This document shows positions 11,349 to 23,487 of a stretch of DNA of 64,000 bases, in pieces (the first letter of the stretch is position 1; every line of letters starts with the position of its first letter). A model generated the notes under the pieces. The model did no database searches and had not been told where the DNA came from. It saw only the letters and a program-made list of their open reading frames with translations. A program made the position numbers and the translations under genes. Source of the stretch: Trichoderma breve (Eukaryota; Ascomycota; Sordariomycetes; Hypocreales; Hypocreaceae); the NCBI RefSeq assembly GCF_028502605.1, contig NC_079234.1, positions 4,030,001-4,094,000 of the forward strand, given 5' to 3'.

Positions 11349-12972
11349 TTACACCATCAAGTTTTTGGAAAGGGCCCTGATGCGTGGCCCATACTTGTAA
11401 AAGATGATTGGAATTGGAATCATTGCAACGCTCACGAAGCCAAGAACGCTTGACGCCCACGCCACGCCAAGTCCGTGAAACATGTAGCTGGCAAATAAAG
11501 GGAACCCAGCAGCGAAGAATGACCGCACGATTGTGTTTGCTCCTAGTGCACTGTTTGCGACATGTGAGTAGACGTCGAGGATATACGTCATTGCCGTAAC
11601 AAATATGCAAAGTAATCCGGAACCAACAAATAGACTACCAATGATCATTCCAACAACGGGAATATCAGGAGCAGAAGTCCACCCAAAAATGAACAGTCCG
11701 ATGGGGAGCAAAACGCTGCCTGCCATCATCAGGGGTAGCCGTCGTTCGGGTGCTGGTGAGAGAGGAATTCCGGAAGAATCTTCGGCCATCTTCTTCCGGC
11801 TGGCTTGTTGAGCAATGACGGTCCGTGTTACAATCATGGCTGATCCGATAAAAACCCCAACCATCATTCCTAAGAATGGGAGTGAGGATAGGCCGAGCTT
11901 CCAGTGACGTTGTTCGCGGAAGATGATAGGATATGATGAAAAGACAATATACAGGATTCCGTAGACGAATGCCTGGTAGAGAGTCATGAGAACCAGGATG
12001 GGTTCGGTTCCCAGTAGCACTGGAGAGACACATGTCAATAAGATGCAGGGGCTAGAATACAAACACAGAGCAAAGCTTACCAAAGGGGCGGACCAGATAG
12101 ACCCGGACAAATTTACGCCATCTCCCAGTTTCTTTTGGCGCGTTCTGAAACGCAGGGTCAAGCTTTTGTCTCTTCTGCAGAATGATAGGCGCATATGTTT
12201 CTGGCAGCCCAAAGAAAACGAGAACGGTACATGATCCTCCCATGATACAGCTCAGCCAGCCAGTCCACCGCCAGCCCAGATGACTAGCAGTGATGAAGTT
12301 TCCCATGACCGGAGCCAGCAAGGGGCCTCCAAGAACTATGCCAATGACAGTAGCCATGGCAATTGCGCGCTGCTCCGGGTGCCAGATATCGACCAGGCCA
12401 CCACCAAAGAGGGCAATGGGCGATACACCAGTCATTCCACACAGGAATCGCCCGATGAGGATCGTTTGCAGGTTCTTTCCAACGGCAACCGGGATGCAAA
12501 ATATTGTGAAGAGGGCCATGCCCGCGAGCATCGGGTACCTTCTTCCAAATTGTTCAGATATGGGGCTCCAGAAAGGCGGTCCAACAGAATAGCCCTATGA
12601 CGAAAGAGAGCACATGTCAGCCCAAACGCAGCCTTGTAGACGAGATACAATACACTTGACACGACTTACAACAACAAACAAGCTGACTCCGAGAGTCACA
12701 ACTTCTGGTCCCACACCAAACTCCTCGCTGATTGCTTGAGCACCGCTGCTGAAGATGCTGGAAGACACCGAGGCCACCAAGTTTCCCGCTATCCATATGA
12801 AAGTGATAAACAGCCTTCTCAACAACGACCAATTCTTGGGATTATCCGGATCATTTGCGTCTTTGAAAGCCAACGGGCCAGGGCTAGGGGGACTCGGTGT
12901 AATCGTGTCCGCGTCGCTGGTTGCCGGACTCATGGAGGGAGTGGCACTCTCGATTTCGTCTTGGGCCGCCAT
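11349..12972 (-). CDS. MFS transporter, DHA1 drug/polyamine-type (495 aa)
   Basis: Exons on the minus strand: 12972-12670, 12594-12081 and 12019-11349. The introns (GTAAGT...ATAG and GTAAGC...CCAG) join in frame. The start is the ATG at 12972. A cytosolic N-terminus with NPKNWSLLRRLFITFIW leads into helix 1. The loop-2/3 region GPPFWSPISEQFGRR and the stretch FLCGMTGVSPIALFGGGLVDIW then GPLLAPVMGNFI match the 12-helix DHA1 antiporter group that includes yeast TPO polyamine and fluconazole-resistance exporters. It should sit in the plasma membrane and export organic cations or xenobiotics by proton antiport. The actual substrate cannot be read from the sequence. Confidence 0.85.
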
Positions 12973-13999
12973 CGTGATGACTCCAGTGATGGGATATTTC
13001 ACCTATAGCAAACCATTATAGAAGTCTTGGCAAATGGAAACCACTTTTCGGAGAATTTCATTCTATATAGACCTTTACCTTAGTATGGGGTAACGATGAG
13101 GAGGTATGTACATGTAAGCTTGTGCTTAGAAATGGCTGAGCTTAGCGCCGCGGAGAAGCAAGCGTCGGTAATCAAGGCTATAGCGGGTATCATGGCTTTC
13201 ACGGCTAATGGAAGCCCGATCATTGACTATTTGGGGAAATTCCTTTCTTATTTAGACAAGTTTCGGCACCTTTGCCGAGATGCATCTCTTTCTTTACAGA
13301 GTACAGCTAGGCCAGCTTGTGACATGTCTCGCCTCAGCGACGAATCGAACATAAAATGAAACAAGACTTTGAAAGCTTGGGACGGCAAATCTTGGCCATG
13401 AAGGAGCAAGGTGAAGTGCTCAAATGCACAACTAGAGGGCATATATAAAAGTTACATCTCCAATATCTAAGCCCTATCTACGGGCATTAGCGACAAGGCT
13501 CACATGAAAGAATGCACGGGCTCTTCAGTGATGCCCTGAAAGCACTGCCTAATGCCGAGGCCACGGACAAAAATCCTTGAAGACTTTGAGTGTCTGCTCC
13601 GGACTAAAGCGGATGAAGGTGGGCAAGGGCGGACCGGCTTCGGCCCCACTCCGCCAGCATCTTCCCTTTTCGGCACGCAAGAGCCGTAGACGGATAAATC
13701 TCGTTTGCTAGGAGAAACACACTTTCAGTTAAAATTACTCTTGATTAATCTATGCAGGTATTAAATATATATGGTATAAACAGTTCTCTTGTTTATCCAT
13801 TATGGAGAAAACCTTTCGTCGTCTCTCCCTATCCGATGGCCCTCGTGATAAACATCCCTTTAATTCGCAATAAAACAGCAAAGAACACCAAAATCAATGA
13901 CAAATGGAATAGCCTCTGGAACGCTGGCAAATACCTATAACATCCTTTTCATTAGAACATGACGAAAATTTCAATCTGCAATCACGGACAAGCCTCTTC
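12973..13999. other. Intergenic region
   Basis: Promoter side of the MFS gene, then AT-rich DNA. A short plus frame with the ATG at 13132 (about 75 codons, beginning MAELSAAEKQ) has a good start context and coding-like composition, but no recognisable domain and no visible continuation. I treat it as a possible relic, not a gene. Confidence 0.4.
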
Positions 14000-15190
14000 T
14001 CATACTTGTCCATAAGCTCCCAACCTTTTGGCCTCCTTGTCCGCCTTTTTCTGCTCCTTCATGGCTTTCTTTTCTGCTTTCTTTACCTTCTTCTCCTCTT
14101 TCTTGGCATCTCGAAGGCTACTGTTGGGTCCTGTGATGAACCGTCCGGGATGGACTATCGCCAGTATGAGCAGGGCTGCCAGCATCGGGAAGGCGTCGAG
14201 GGAGTAAAAGTAGTACTCGTGATAAGGGATGGGGTTGGTGTCGGGATCGCGGCCGCCGAGGAACTCGACGAGTCGGAAAATAATGCGCATCTACAAGGGG
14301 ATGTTTCGTTAGTGGGGACCTGACTGAGTTGGACGGGCAAGACACGCACAGTAATAAACGCCAGTACAGCGTAAAGTGCGTATAACAGTACCAGGGCACC
14401 CCTTGGCCTCTCGATTTCGCGACGATCGTCTCCATTGGCCGAGTTCAGGTTGACTTCCTCCGGCTGCAGAGGCCGCTCCTTGTTGAGTTTATTGATGCGG
14501 CGGTGGAAAGCAATCATGAGACCTATAAAGCAGAGGATAAAAACCTCTTGCAGCCCGATACCACCCTCATAAATGTGCATTCCTATTTCCTGCGTCGAGG
14601 CAGATACGCCAGGGGAGACGAGGATACCACCAGAGGCCTGCACAATGAAAGACAGGATATCTGCTAAGACAAAGAGTTTTGATACCTGGGAGGCCTTGAC
14701 AATCCAGACTTTTCTGTCAGGAATGTACACATGAACCATGCGGGCAAAGGTCATGTAGACAAAGGCATTGATCCAAAGGGGAGATAGCAGAAAGAGGATT
14801 TGCCAAATTGTGGCAAATGTAACGTTTTGTTGGTTGTGTGCTCCGACGGTATGGAAGGCGAAGGCTATCGTCTCCCAAGCAGCAGCCATGATCAGGACCC
14901 AGGCATAGCCCTATGATGTACATGAGATCATGTCCCGGGGACTGCAGAGTGAGGAATACGGCATTACTGACCTTTTTGAAAATAAACGCCTCGATGATGT
15001 GAATCAAGGTGAGCACACCGAAGAGTATGGTCACTACCACGGCCGGGATGAACGCTGGGATGGCATTGTAATTGGAGTTACAGGCGATGATGGGCACTTC
15101 GCCATATTTGCCAGGAACAGCAGTTGTACAAGTCGGCTCAGCGGTGCTTGTCGCGCTTGTAGCAGCCAAATGAGTCGTTGGAGTTGCCAT
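14000..15190 (-). CDS. RTA1-like seven-transmembrane protein (356 aa)
   Basis: Exons on the minus strand: 15190-14972, 14910-14350 and 14290-14000. All introns are phase 0 (GTCAGT...CATAG, GTGCGT...TGTAG). The N-terminus is Thr/Ser-rich and extracellular-type with a few Cys. Helix 1 is AFIPAVVVTILFGVLTLIHI, and seven helices can be traced. The signature of the fungal RTA1/lipid-translocating exporter family is clear: FRLVEFLGGRDPDTNPIPYHEYYFYSLDAFPM (read in two parts), followed by a Lys-rich cytosolic tail (KKEEKKVKKAEKKAMKEQK). Family members such as Rta1 and Rsb1 are linked to sterol-drug resistance and sphingoid-base export. The substrate here is unknown. Confidence 0.85.
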
Positions 15191-17450
15191 TAGACTTTGC
15201 GAGATAAGAGGTATATGCGGTGTGACAAGCTGCAAAGAACTTTAGAGTAGGAGAAAAAACTATTTGTCTTGTTTCTAGTGAAAGGTTGGAATAGGCTTCA
15301 TGTACTTGATATATATCCTCGTCTTGAGAATGCCTCACAACAATCCCGACTGACTCTTTGGCCACAGGAAATCATGGCCATGAATCCTTAAAAAGCATAA
15401 TCATTAACAATAAATCCTATACCTTTCTATTCTTAGTCATTCAACCAACGCACAACCGTGATAGTCCGCCTACGCTTGTCCTCAGGGCCAAACCGAACTA
15501 ACAGCTCGTGCGGGCCGCCCCAGCTCCGCCATTGGTGAGAATAAACTAGGAACACGCGGCAAAACGCCAACTCAGCCTCGCAAATGGGATCATTGATCCT
15601 TCGCAGAATCAGAGACACGCGAAGCCGGCCTAGGCCAAGTGTGGCTGACAGGATCTTTTATGCTGGGGCTAATGCATCCGCCATCGTGGTCAGAAGCTTG
15701 ACGCTCTTGATTCTGTCGATACAGCAATCTCATTGATGGGCAAAAAACGAGCTCGGAATATTTTATTCAAGAAATTATAAGCCGAAAGTCTATGCATCTC
15801 GTATCGTTTATACGGAAGACGTGCAATATCATGCAAAACGCCCCAGTGGGCCGCAACGCTTGCGAATCGCTGGCAGTGCAGTCCATTCTAGATCGAAAAC
15901 AGCTTAGATATTAAGGGTCCTCTTGGTAGCGAGCGTACGAGTACATTGACTTGCCTAAAAGGGGTGCTCAGCTCTCAAATTCCCGACCAACAGTCTCTTC
16001 ATTCAACGTTAGCTACTAAGTCGTTGGCCCGCCTCGGGTACAGTATCGCGTGTACACGTATTGGCCGCATCAATTGTGGCTTGGGCGCAGGATTTGGTGG
16101 AAAATTCAGTATGGGCTTGCATCATTGCGCGTATTTGTATGAGACTGGCCACTGCAATACAGGGCATAGGCAGATTTCGAGGGATTCTGTGAGATTTTAA
16201 AGCGGCATCAAGCTGTATCAAGCTTTAGTGTTTGAAGCGCAGACAGCTGTTGCTGTTAGTCCAAGCGTTGATACGTCTTTGAAGTTTAACATCAAACATT
16301 CGGCTGTTGGGTCGTGTATGAAGGAGCCCAGCAATGCCCTATGCAATTTCCGATATCCTGAATTATGAGGCATGTGATGTCCTTCGAGGATCCTCGTGTT
16401 ATTCTTCGAAATAGAGGAGGTACCCGCTTCACTGCAATTTTCTCATCAAATTCTAGTACATGCAAAAGCGTCGAGTTCTGATGTCTTAGCATTTACTTTA
16501 GGCTATGTATACCGCAACCTCCATTTATGTTCTCATCTAGCCTTACGGTTATGAATTTCTCTTCAATCATCGTAAAATTAATTGGGAAATAGAATAAAAG
16601 TATCTTACATCCGTATATGCCGTGTTTTGAAGATCGTGAAGCACGGCAGTGCGTAAGATAAGACGTATAGTCATGGGTGGGAATTGTGATTGGGTGTCTA
16701 TTCTTCTTCTTCGTCTCTCTAGAATGAAAAGCAATGCCGACGAGCAGTTTGTATCCTGGTGTATTCTCAGTTGTCATGTTCGTTGCCTGATCCTAATAGA
16801 CTCTTGACGCATGATGGGATAAAGAGAGGCGTTTGAGATACATAGTAGGATTACCAATTAAGGAACAATGTATTAGGATGATATGTACATTTGATGAGTA
16901 AAGAAAATAAGCCAGGAGTGTATGAAAGATATGTACCTTATATTCACATTGTCTCGCAATGAGGGTGCTGGCACGCAGCTCAAGAGACGAGCCCCAAAAG
17001 ACTCAAAATTCTTTCGATATGGTGCATTATTCGTTACTTATAAGCAGCACAGAGCATGTTGCGGTGCTCAGTCATCAAATGGACGAATAATTGAAGCAGC
17101 AAAGGTCGTGTACTTGACATGTGCCGTGTTTGCGTGTGACGTAGACTGCATGTACATGTACCAAGGTACAGGTAGCTAGAGTCCCATGTTCGCCAAAAAT
17201 CATTCATACAAATCCATTATTACTTAACGCACTACCCTTCCTCGCATCCACTTGAAGTGGCGATGCTCCATTGCTTTCCTGTTGTGGAGAGAATAGCTGT
17301 CAATATTCTCTTTGGCATAGACAACTTCTTGCAGAGGCTTTCTCAATGGCTTAGAAACAAGAGGAGGGACACCCCGTCTTGCTCTGAAACTAGCCCTAGT
17401 AGTCTAGAAAAAGATGGTAGCCCGCGTCCGGTCGACCCTTTAGGTCCTTT

Positions 17451-18240
17451 ACAGCATTTTTAATCTCACCCGAGACTTGGGGGTACTGCAACCGCAATGC
17501 AGTAAATGATTTATGCCGGGCTAGTATCCTGGCACACATGGAAGACTACTAACCCAATCACTATGCAATATAGGGCTGCTAATATTTCACAGCATTTTTA
17601 ACCTCTCCCGAGACTGGAAGAGGCAACCCCTGTAGAATCGCTTACACTCCTCCCCTCTCCCACTCTCGAGGCGAAAATCTCACAACAGGCATGGCAATTA
17701 ACGGGCATTTGATCACAACGCAGACTATCTGTAGGCTCAAATATCTCGAAAGTTGGACGGATAACAGGCCGCGACCCAAGAGTGTGTAAAGGATGTGAAT
17801 CTGTGTATGTACCTACTACTTACCTATAATGTCGGGCTCTTGGTTTGAGTGCTGCTCGCGATTTGCAATATCTACTGCATGCAAGTAGCAGAGGCCATCT
17901 TGCAGTATCTTAGTACATGCAGTCATCAAAGCGACGTTATCGAGGCAGTAATAGAGGATGATTTGGAATTTCTCGATTTTCACAGCATTTTTAACCTCAC
18001 CCGAGACTTGGAGGGGTGCGGCCTGAGGAATCGCTTACATGCTTCTGCCTTGAGGCGTATACTCCACCAGAAACACACAGTTATCGCAGGGCATTTGATC
18101 GCGATGCAAGTACTAATCCATCAGACTGCAAGTTCCAGCGTGTCATTGCAGTGAATAGTACTAAGGCTGTTGCCCGTTATTTGTAGCAGAGTATTTCGTG
18201 TAAGTCCATTTCCACGGCGGTTCACCAAACACACCACCAG
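17451..18240 (+). repeat. Dispersed repeat family, plus-oriented cluster
   Basis: Three copies of a conserved edge motif (core CAGCATTTTTAACCTCACCC followed by GAGACT) at 17451-17479, 17586-17616 and 17979-18010. The longest copy runs about 260 bp from 17979 to about 18233 and includes blocks such as ATCGCTTACATGCTTC, TGCAAGTTCCAG, CCCGTTATTTGTAGC and ACGGCGGTTCACCAAA. The same blocks occur in the same order on the opposite strand at 44161-44360. No coding capacity seen; consistent with a non-autonomous element or degraded repeat. Confidence 0.7.
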
Positions 18241-18464
18241 CCTTCAGCGTGCAAGTATCCTTCAGTCATCTGGATCCAAATACAAGACGCACCGTGACTA
18301 AACTGTAAATCCTCTAGTATTGTGTGCCAACATACAGGGATCTCTATTGTAACCGTCGCAATGTCGCATTCCAGCCCCTGCAAGGTTTTGCCAAGTTTGC
18401 TCCACAGGGGCTTGTGTTGCCCTAACAGCCTAACAAGGGTGCCACCGTCGCCGCCCATTTCAAT

Positions 18465-18650
18465 TCTCCTCCCCTCCCTCCCTCCTTCTTCTTCTTTCTT
18501 CCTCTCTTTCATCCTTCTTTCATCTCTTCATTCATTCTCGTCTTGTCGCTCATCTTCTGTGTATTCTCATTCATTTTTCTCTCCTCATCCATCTTACCCC
18601 TCTTTCCCATTTCATTCCATCCTATTCCATTTCCATCCGCTTCGCATAAA
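18465..18650 (+). promoter_or_regulatory. Long pyrimidine-rich tract (plus strand)
   Basis: Almost uninterrupted C/T sequence of about 185 bp, typical of fungal promoters or 5' UTRs. No gene with a recognisable product follows, so it could belong to a non-coding transcript or an unrecognised short gene. Confidence 0.35.
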
Positions 18651-19019
18651 AATACATCCGCCGCCCAGAGCAAAGGTACATCTGCACACGTACCTCCCGG
18701 AAAAATAATACCCCCGCTATGCCATTCACGGCATAGCCTTATCACCCCCCGGAACTCCCTTCCCGTTTAAATTGCCCACAGCAGCGTAGTTTCTCTCAAC
18801 GGTCTCGGGGCTCGTAACTTGGCTCTTGTCCACTGGCACCTCGTACGAACCCCGGCTGTTGCATAGTTCTGCAAGAGCTGCCGCCTCCAGCGATGCTTGA
18901 ACGCAGCCACGATAGGAGATCGGACACCTTTGTCGGGGTATTCCCGCTGCTTACGCGGTGGGAGCCGGGTACTTGGGGGGCGCCGGGAATATTTTTGCAG
19001 TTTTGTAGTATGATATCTG

Positions 19020-19145
19020 GTGATGTTGGTGATGCTTTTTTTTTGTAGTGAAGAGAAAGCGAGAGTAGATCAAGAACAAATGACAAAAAGGAAAAGAGAG
19101 AACAAGAGAAGTTGAAAGAAGAAAAAGAGACAAAAAAGAGAGAAA
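19020..19145 (-). promoter_or_regulatory. Long pyrimidine-rich tract (minus strand)
   Basis: Purine-rich on the plus strand, so a CT tract on the minus strand, facing the tract at 18465-18650 about 370 bp away. The minus frame downstream of it has no recognisable product. Confidence 0.3.
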
Positions 19146-20174
19146 CTTGGAGTATCCTGTGGTGGTGGTCATAATCATGCATGCATGCATGGTTTACTGT
19201 TCTCTTTTTATATGCCCAGCATCGTGTACAACCGGCATCTGGCGTGCACTTCCATTGCCCTGAGGTCCTCATCTAAGACTTCTTTCAGCTTTTTCTCCCC
19301 AATAGTGGAATATTTTATGGCTGTAGCTAGCAATTCCCCTGACATCAGTCGCTCGGTAGGTTTTGACGCATGTTCTAATCTGGGGGAATGGCGATGTTAC
19401 TAAGTAAGGGCTTTTTCCATTGGGATTGGCGAGCATCGACCAAAAACTGTATTCATATCTGATCAAGAAATAGCACTGCCCTCACAATTGGTGTTGATTG
19501 CTGAACTCATGAATGCTATTGCGTGATTCGAGTGTCACAACAGATAATCTGTGTAGTCTCTTGGCCATCAGCAGCAGAGAGTCGGAGACATGTATGTACG
19601 TGCACGACGACACGGTTCCATGTGCTCTGCACGTCTTTACCAACAACAGCATTAAGTCGGAATAAATCACATGCAAATAAACAACATCCAATTCCATAAA
19701 AACTGACAAAAAAAAAAAAAAAGCAGCATCCAAATATCCATCAACCGGTGTTACTTAGTTACTTATCTTGGTAGTCGTCTGCAAACGTCAAGTCACTCGT
19801 AAGGCGCAGCAGCAGCAACACCACATTTAGCGATTACTCATCCCTACAAACATACAAATTTCATGCAAGCCAAAAATCCCTTATCGTCTAATGTTTCCTG
19901 ATCCCGTCAAGCGCGCCATGCAGGCATTGGGCTGTTCATTTAAAGATGGCATCATACTCTCGAGCCAAGACGCATGTCGTGAGGCACCAAAGCGGGGGAG
20001 CGTGAGGGGAAGAAGGGTAAAAGACGAGCCGTCGAACCGAAGCCTTCCGAAGGTCGGTCGATATAATATGGATTGAGCTGCCCGACTATTTTTCAGCTCA
20101 TATATAATATCTTGTAATCTTGCAATCATTCAATTGGCACTAAATATAAGCTTACTTTCGTACATTCACCAATC

Positions 20175-21212
20175 ATGGCGACGGCATCATCCAGCCCTCC
20201 TCCTCCCGGCTTCGTCACCCTCTCAGCCCTGGACGCCGGCCACCTCTCCCTCCCAGAACACATGTTTGTCAACAACGCAGATCCAGTAAAGAAGAATCTC
20301 GTCCCATCTCTCTCATTCCTCATCCGCCACGCGTCTCCAGACGGTAGCGTCACCAACCTCGTCTTCGACCTGGGCGTCAAGCGCGACTTGAACTACTCGC
20401 CCGCCCAGCAAAATGAGCTCGACCTCTGGAGGCCGCTCATCACCGATACCGATTGTGCCAAGAGCCTGCGCAACGGAGTTGCTGATGCTCCCGGCGGCGC
20501 AAGCAACGGCATGCTCCTCGATCCAACCAAGGACATTGACAACATCATCATCAGCCACGCCCACTGGGACCACACCGGCACGCCCTCGGACTTCCCCACG
20601 GCAACGTTTGCTGTGGGATCTGGAACGCTGGATCTCTTCAAGAACGGCGCTGGACCGGCATATCCATCGATTTTCTTCAACAAGGACGAGCTTCCCGCTC
20701 TCCGCACCGTCGAGTTCCCTCCCGTCGTACGCACGGGAGTGTACGGAAACGAGCCCTATGCGCCAAAACATACGCCACTCCCGTCAAACACCCAGGCTAA
20801 GCCTCCTGCAGCCGCTGCTTCGTGGGCTTGGAAGCCGTTTGGCGATCTGCCCAACACCCTCGATTTCTTCGGTGACGGCAGTCTCTACGTGGTTGATACA
20901 CCAGGCCACATTTACGGCCATGTGAATCTGCTTGCTCGGCTTGGAGAGCGAAGATGGGCCTATCTCGCTGCAGACTGCTGCCACGACAGACGGTTGGTGA
21001 CAGGCGAAAAGGAGATTGGACTGTACGACGACGGTCATGGTGGGCTGAGAAGCATCCACACTGATACTGAAGAGGCACGCAGATCTTTAGAAAGACTAAA
21101 AACTTTCTTGAAGAATCATGGTGCTGAAGGGAACGAGGTGCAACTTATCCTTGCCCATGATCCTGTATGGAGGAAAGAGAATGCACATGCGTGCTGGCCT
21201 GGAAAGGTATAA
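20175..21212 (+). CDS. Metallo-beta-lactamase-fold hydrolase (345 aa)
   Basis: Single exon starting at ATG 20175. The metal-binding motif is intact: SHAHWDHTG (H128, H130, D132, H133), then GHIYGH (H245/H249), ADCCHD (D267) and LAHD (H328). This is the full two-metal set of the lactonase-like branch of the superfamily, comparable in layout to N-acyl-homoserine lactonases and related fungal lactonases. No signal peptide is seen, so it is probably cytosolic. The reaction is likely hydrolysis of a lactone or ester, but the substrate is not decided by sequence. A short N-terminal Ala/Ser/Pro segment precedes the domain. Confidence 0.85.
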   Translation: MATASSSPPPPGFVTLSALDAGHLSLPEHMFVNNADPVKKNLVPSLSFLIRHASPDGSVTNLVFDLGVKRDLNYSPAQQNELDLWRPLITDTDCAKSLRNGVADAPGGASNGMLLDPTKDIDNIIISHAHWDHTGTPSDFPTATFAVGSGTLDLFKNGAGPAYPSIFFNKDELPALRTVEFPPVVRTGVYGNEPYAPKHTPLPSNTQAKPPAAAASWAWKPFGDLPNTLDFFGDGSLYVVDTPGHIYGHVNLLARLGERRWAYLAADCCHDRRLVTGEKEIGLYDDGHGGLRSIHTDTEEARRSLERLKTFLKNHGAEGNEVQLILAHDPVWRKENAHACWPGKV

Positions 21213-22560
21213 GACGATTTTTTATGAGCATCAAAGAGATGATGTGGTAACTTTATGTCTTTGTAATGAGTTCTATTTAATTGCACAAGTAGACTGTTGA
21301 GACGCTATGTAGTCAGGAGACTGCCTTAGCTGTGGGTGTGTGAGAGAGTACGGTATCAAAGGCTTGGGCCACAGTAGACATTATATGTACCTTTAATTAC
21401 GAGAAGAGAAGACAAACAGGCAGCCGAGAAAGCTAGAGTGAATGTGAATAGCAAGACCAATAGTTTTCATTGCATACGAATCATTTGCGGAGAAGTCAAC
21501 GTTATATCGAGGTCATGTAATAGCTTTTACGAGAGAAGCAGCATGCCCCTCCGCCGTTCTTTGTCAAATGCTCCAATGAGCCAATATGGGCTTCTCAAGC
21601 GTTCTTGTCGTGACATCGCTTGGACGGCAAATACGTGCGCCTAATCAGCATATTCGGATGCGAGTATTCTTCGTATTCCAAGGCTTGGCAAAAGCCGATG
21701 ACGGCATCACTATTGAGACTGCTGTTGCCCATAGATCAATTGCAGAAACGACCAATACTGCAATTATTGTTCAGGGATTGTTCAGAGTGACTATCCATTG
21801 AGTAATTTGTACTGTCCAACAGTTCAGCCAATACGGTACCCTAGATTCTAGCCACGAGCACAAAGCTCTGTAGAGCTGTACCTGCATGAATTCATCTTCT
21901 TTTAGCGCATCACAGCATCTCGTATCTGGCGATATGTACACCCCCGAGGCTGCCGACAGGATCTTGCTCCACCGCACCGAGCGAAATGTCATTTCTTACA
22001 GGCTACTGGCAAGCACCAAAGCCGGAGACTTGGCTCTCTGGGATCACCTGCGGCTGAGGAGCATCATTGGCCCATCTGTATAACAAAGACTTGGCGCCGA
22101 CTAGGATCGGTGCGTTCTTGGCAAACTGCAGGGACGGGCTGCTAGCCACATGTGATCTCTTGGCCTGGGACAAAACTTTAAATTCGTAAGGCTGACGCCC
22201 CTTTGAGAAGTCGGCGACGGATTTCTGTTGATCAAAGAAATTTGTTAGCTCTTCGGAGTACTCAAAGCGGAGGGGAGACTTAGTGAATAAATGAGAGAAA
22301 GCTCAATGCTGCTTGTTGGGAGTGCCAAAGCAATAGACAAAGGCCGTGGTCTTTTTTCCATCATTCTGCAACATCGACGCTCCCTTTCAATAAAACCACA
22401 TAAAGCAAAGCAGAGCAAGCAGAGCAGAGCAGAACTAAGCAGAGTAAAGAGAGGAGTTTCTCTTTGAATCATGTTTCATCAAAGACAGCGAATACGTACA
22501 TATATAGGAGGATGGTCTGATGATTTGGCGTCAGCGATGAAGAGGTAGATTATCAGAGAA
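21213..22560. other. Intergenic region
   Basis: No supported gene. A 65-codon plus frame at 21886-22083 has an ATG but no recognisable content. A purine-rich stretch with repeated AGCAG/AGAGC units lies at about 22400-22450, just upstream of the RING gene promoter. Confidence 0.45.
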
Positions 22561-23487
22561 ATGCAGCACAGCAATATGCCGTCCGATCAACTAGAGCTAA
22601 GAAGGCCACGCAGAGTAAGAATACCCGCGGCTTCTGTGGTTCGTCGAACAAGGACTGTCTCTCAACAGAGCGCTTCGCCACGCCTATCAGCAAGAGATTT
22701 CATTGTAAGCAGCAGCAGCAGCAGCAGTAATGCCTCAATATCGCCAACCCTTAGTTCAAGGAGCAGCATAACAAGCCAAACGACATCGCCAACGATAACG
22801 ACATCGCAGGGGCTATCTCCGGCCATGGCTGAGGATAATGGAACCTGGTACTGGCCAACCGTACGTGAGTACATCAATAATGGAGGACATAAAGCTGGCC
22901 TTGCTCGGATTAAAGTAAGATGTCCCATCTGTCGTGACGAGCTGCCTGTGCGAGGCGTCGAGCCAAGCAAGAAGCTGCTCCAACAGAAGGAAGGCGTGGT
23001 GATAGGTTGCGGACACATCTTTTGCCGCCAATGTTTGACGGAGTGGTTCCGTCAACAGCGTACATGTCCCGCGTGTCGAGAAAGTATGGAGTGTCAGGAG
23101 TGCGAAGCTCAAGCGCGCTGGGTCGCCATTCCCAAAGATAACAACGACTTTGGGGAACTCCCCCCGACAAAATCAGAACGCCCAGGCAAGGAGCTGCCGT
23201 CCATGTGCGTCCGCTGCGAGGCGCGCCGCTGGTGGATATTCGGTGTGGACCACGCACGGCACGGCCTGCCGTCCCGCGGTGTGATAGATTCGGATTTCCA
23301 GAGGCTGATGTATCACATGATGGAGCGCTTGGAGGAACAAAACATGGCGATGGGAATGGACGAGATGGAACGGGAGCTGCTGGTGCTATTCAACGAGCAC
23401 TTCATGCGGCTGTTGGTAAAGAGGGAGCAGTACATCTCGGAGTACGCGCATGATCCCTTGAACGCGATGAATCATGCATTCGGATGA
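22561..23487 (+). CDS. RING-finger protein, probable E3 ubiquitin ligase (308 aa)
   Basis: Single exon starting at ATG 22561. Residues 1-90 are basic and then Ser/Thr-rich, with a serine run encoded by an AGC repeat near 22709-22727. A C3HC4 RING finger spans about 121-172: C121, C124, C150, H152, C155, C158, C169, C172, with the classic GCGHIFCRQCLTEWFRQQRTCPAC stretch read in two halves. After the RING are two more Cys pairs (CQEC at 178-181 and a later CVRC), possibly another small zinc site. The C-terminal third is helical (MMERLEEQNMAMGMDEMERELL). No transmembrane segment. Substrate and E2 partner are unknown. Confidence 0.85.
   Translation: MQHSNMPSDQLELRRPRRVRIPAASVVRRTRTVSQQSASPRLSARDFIVSSSSSSSNASISPTLSSRSSITSQTTSPTITTSQGLSPAMAEDNGTWYWPTVREYINNGGHKAGLARIKVRCPICRDELPVRGVEPSKKLLQQKEGVVIGCGHIFCRQCLTEWFRQQRTCPACRESMECQECEAQARWVAIPKDNNDFGELPPTKSERPGKELPSMCVRCEARRWWIFGVDHARHGLPSRGVIDSDFQRLMYHMMERLEEQNMAMGMDEMERELLVLFNEHFMRLLVKREQYISEYAHDPLNAMNHAFG

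Larger units (their letters stand above)
15191..20174. other. Large gene-poor region (5 kb) with dispersed repeats and pyrimidine tracts
   Basis: No protein gene supported. The region contains a repeat cluster at 17451-18240, a plus-strand pyrimidine tract at about 18465-18650, a minus-strand pyrimidine tract at about 19020-19145, a hairpin at 18716-18737 (8-bp arms GCTATGCC/GGCATAGC), a CATG microsatellite near 19176-19189 and a poly-A run at about 19708-19722. Short frames in between lack domains. Confidence 0.5.

Noticed and set aside
18322..18708. 128-codon plus frame over the pyrimidine tract
   Set aside because: The composition is dominated by the CT tract (Ser/Leu/Pro/Phe runs). Better explained as a promoter or leader sequence.
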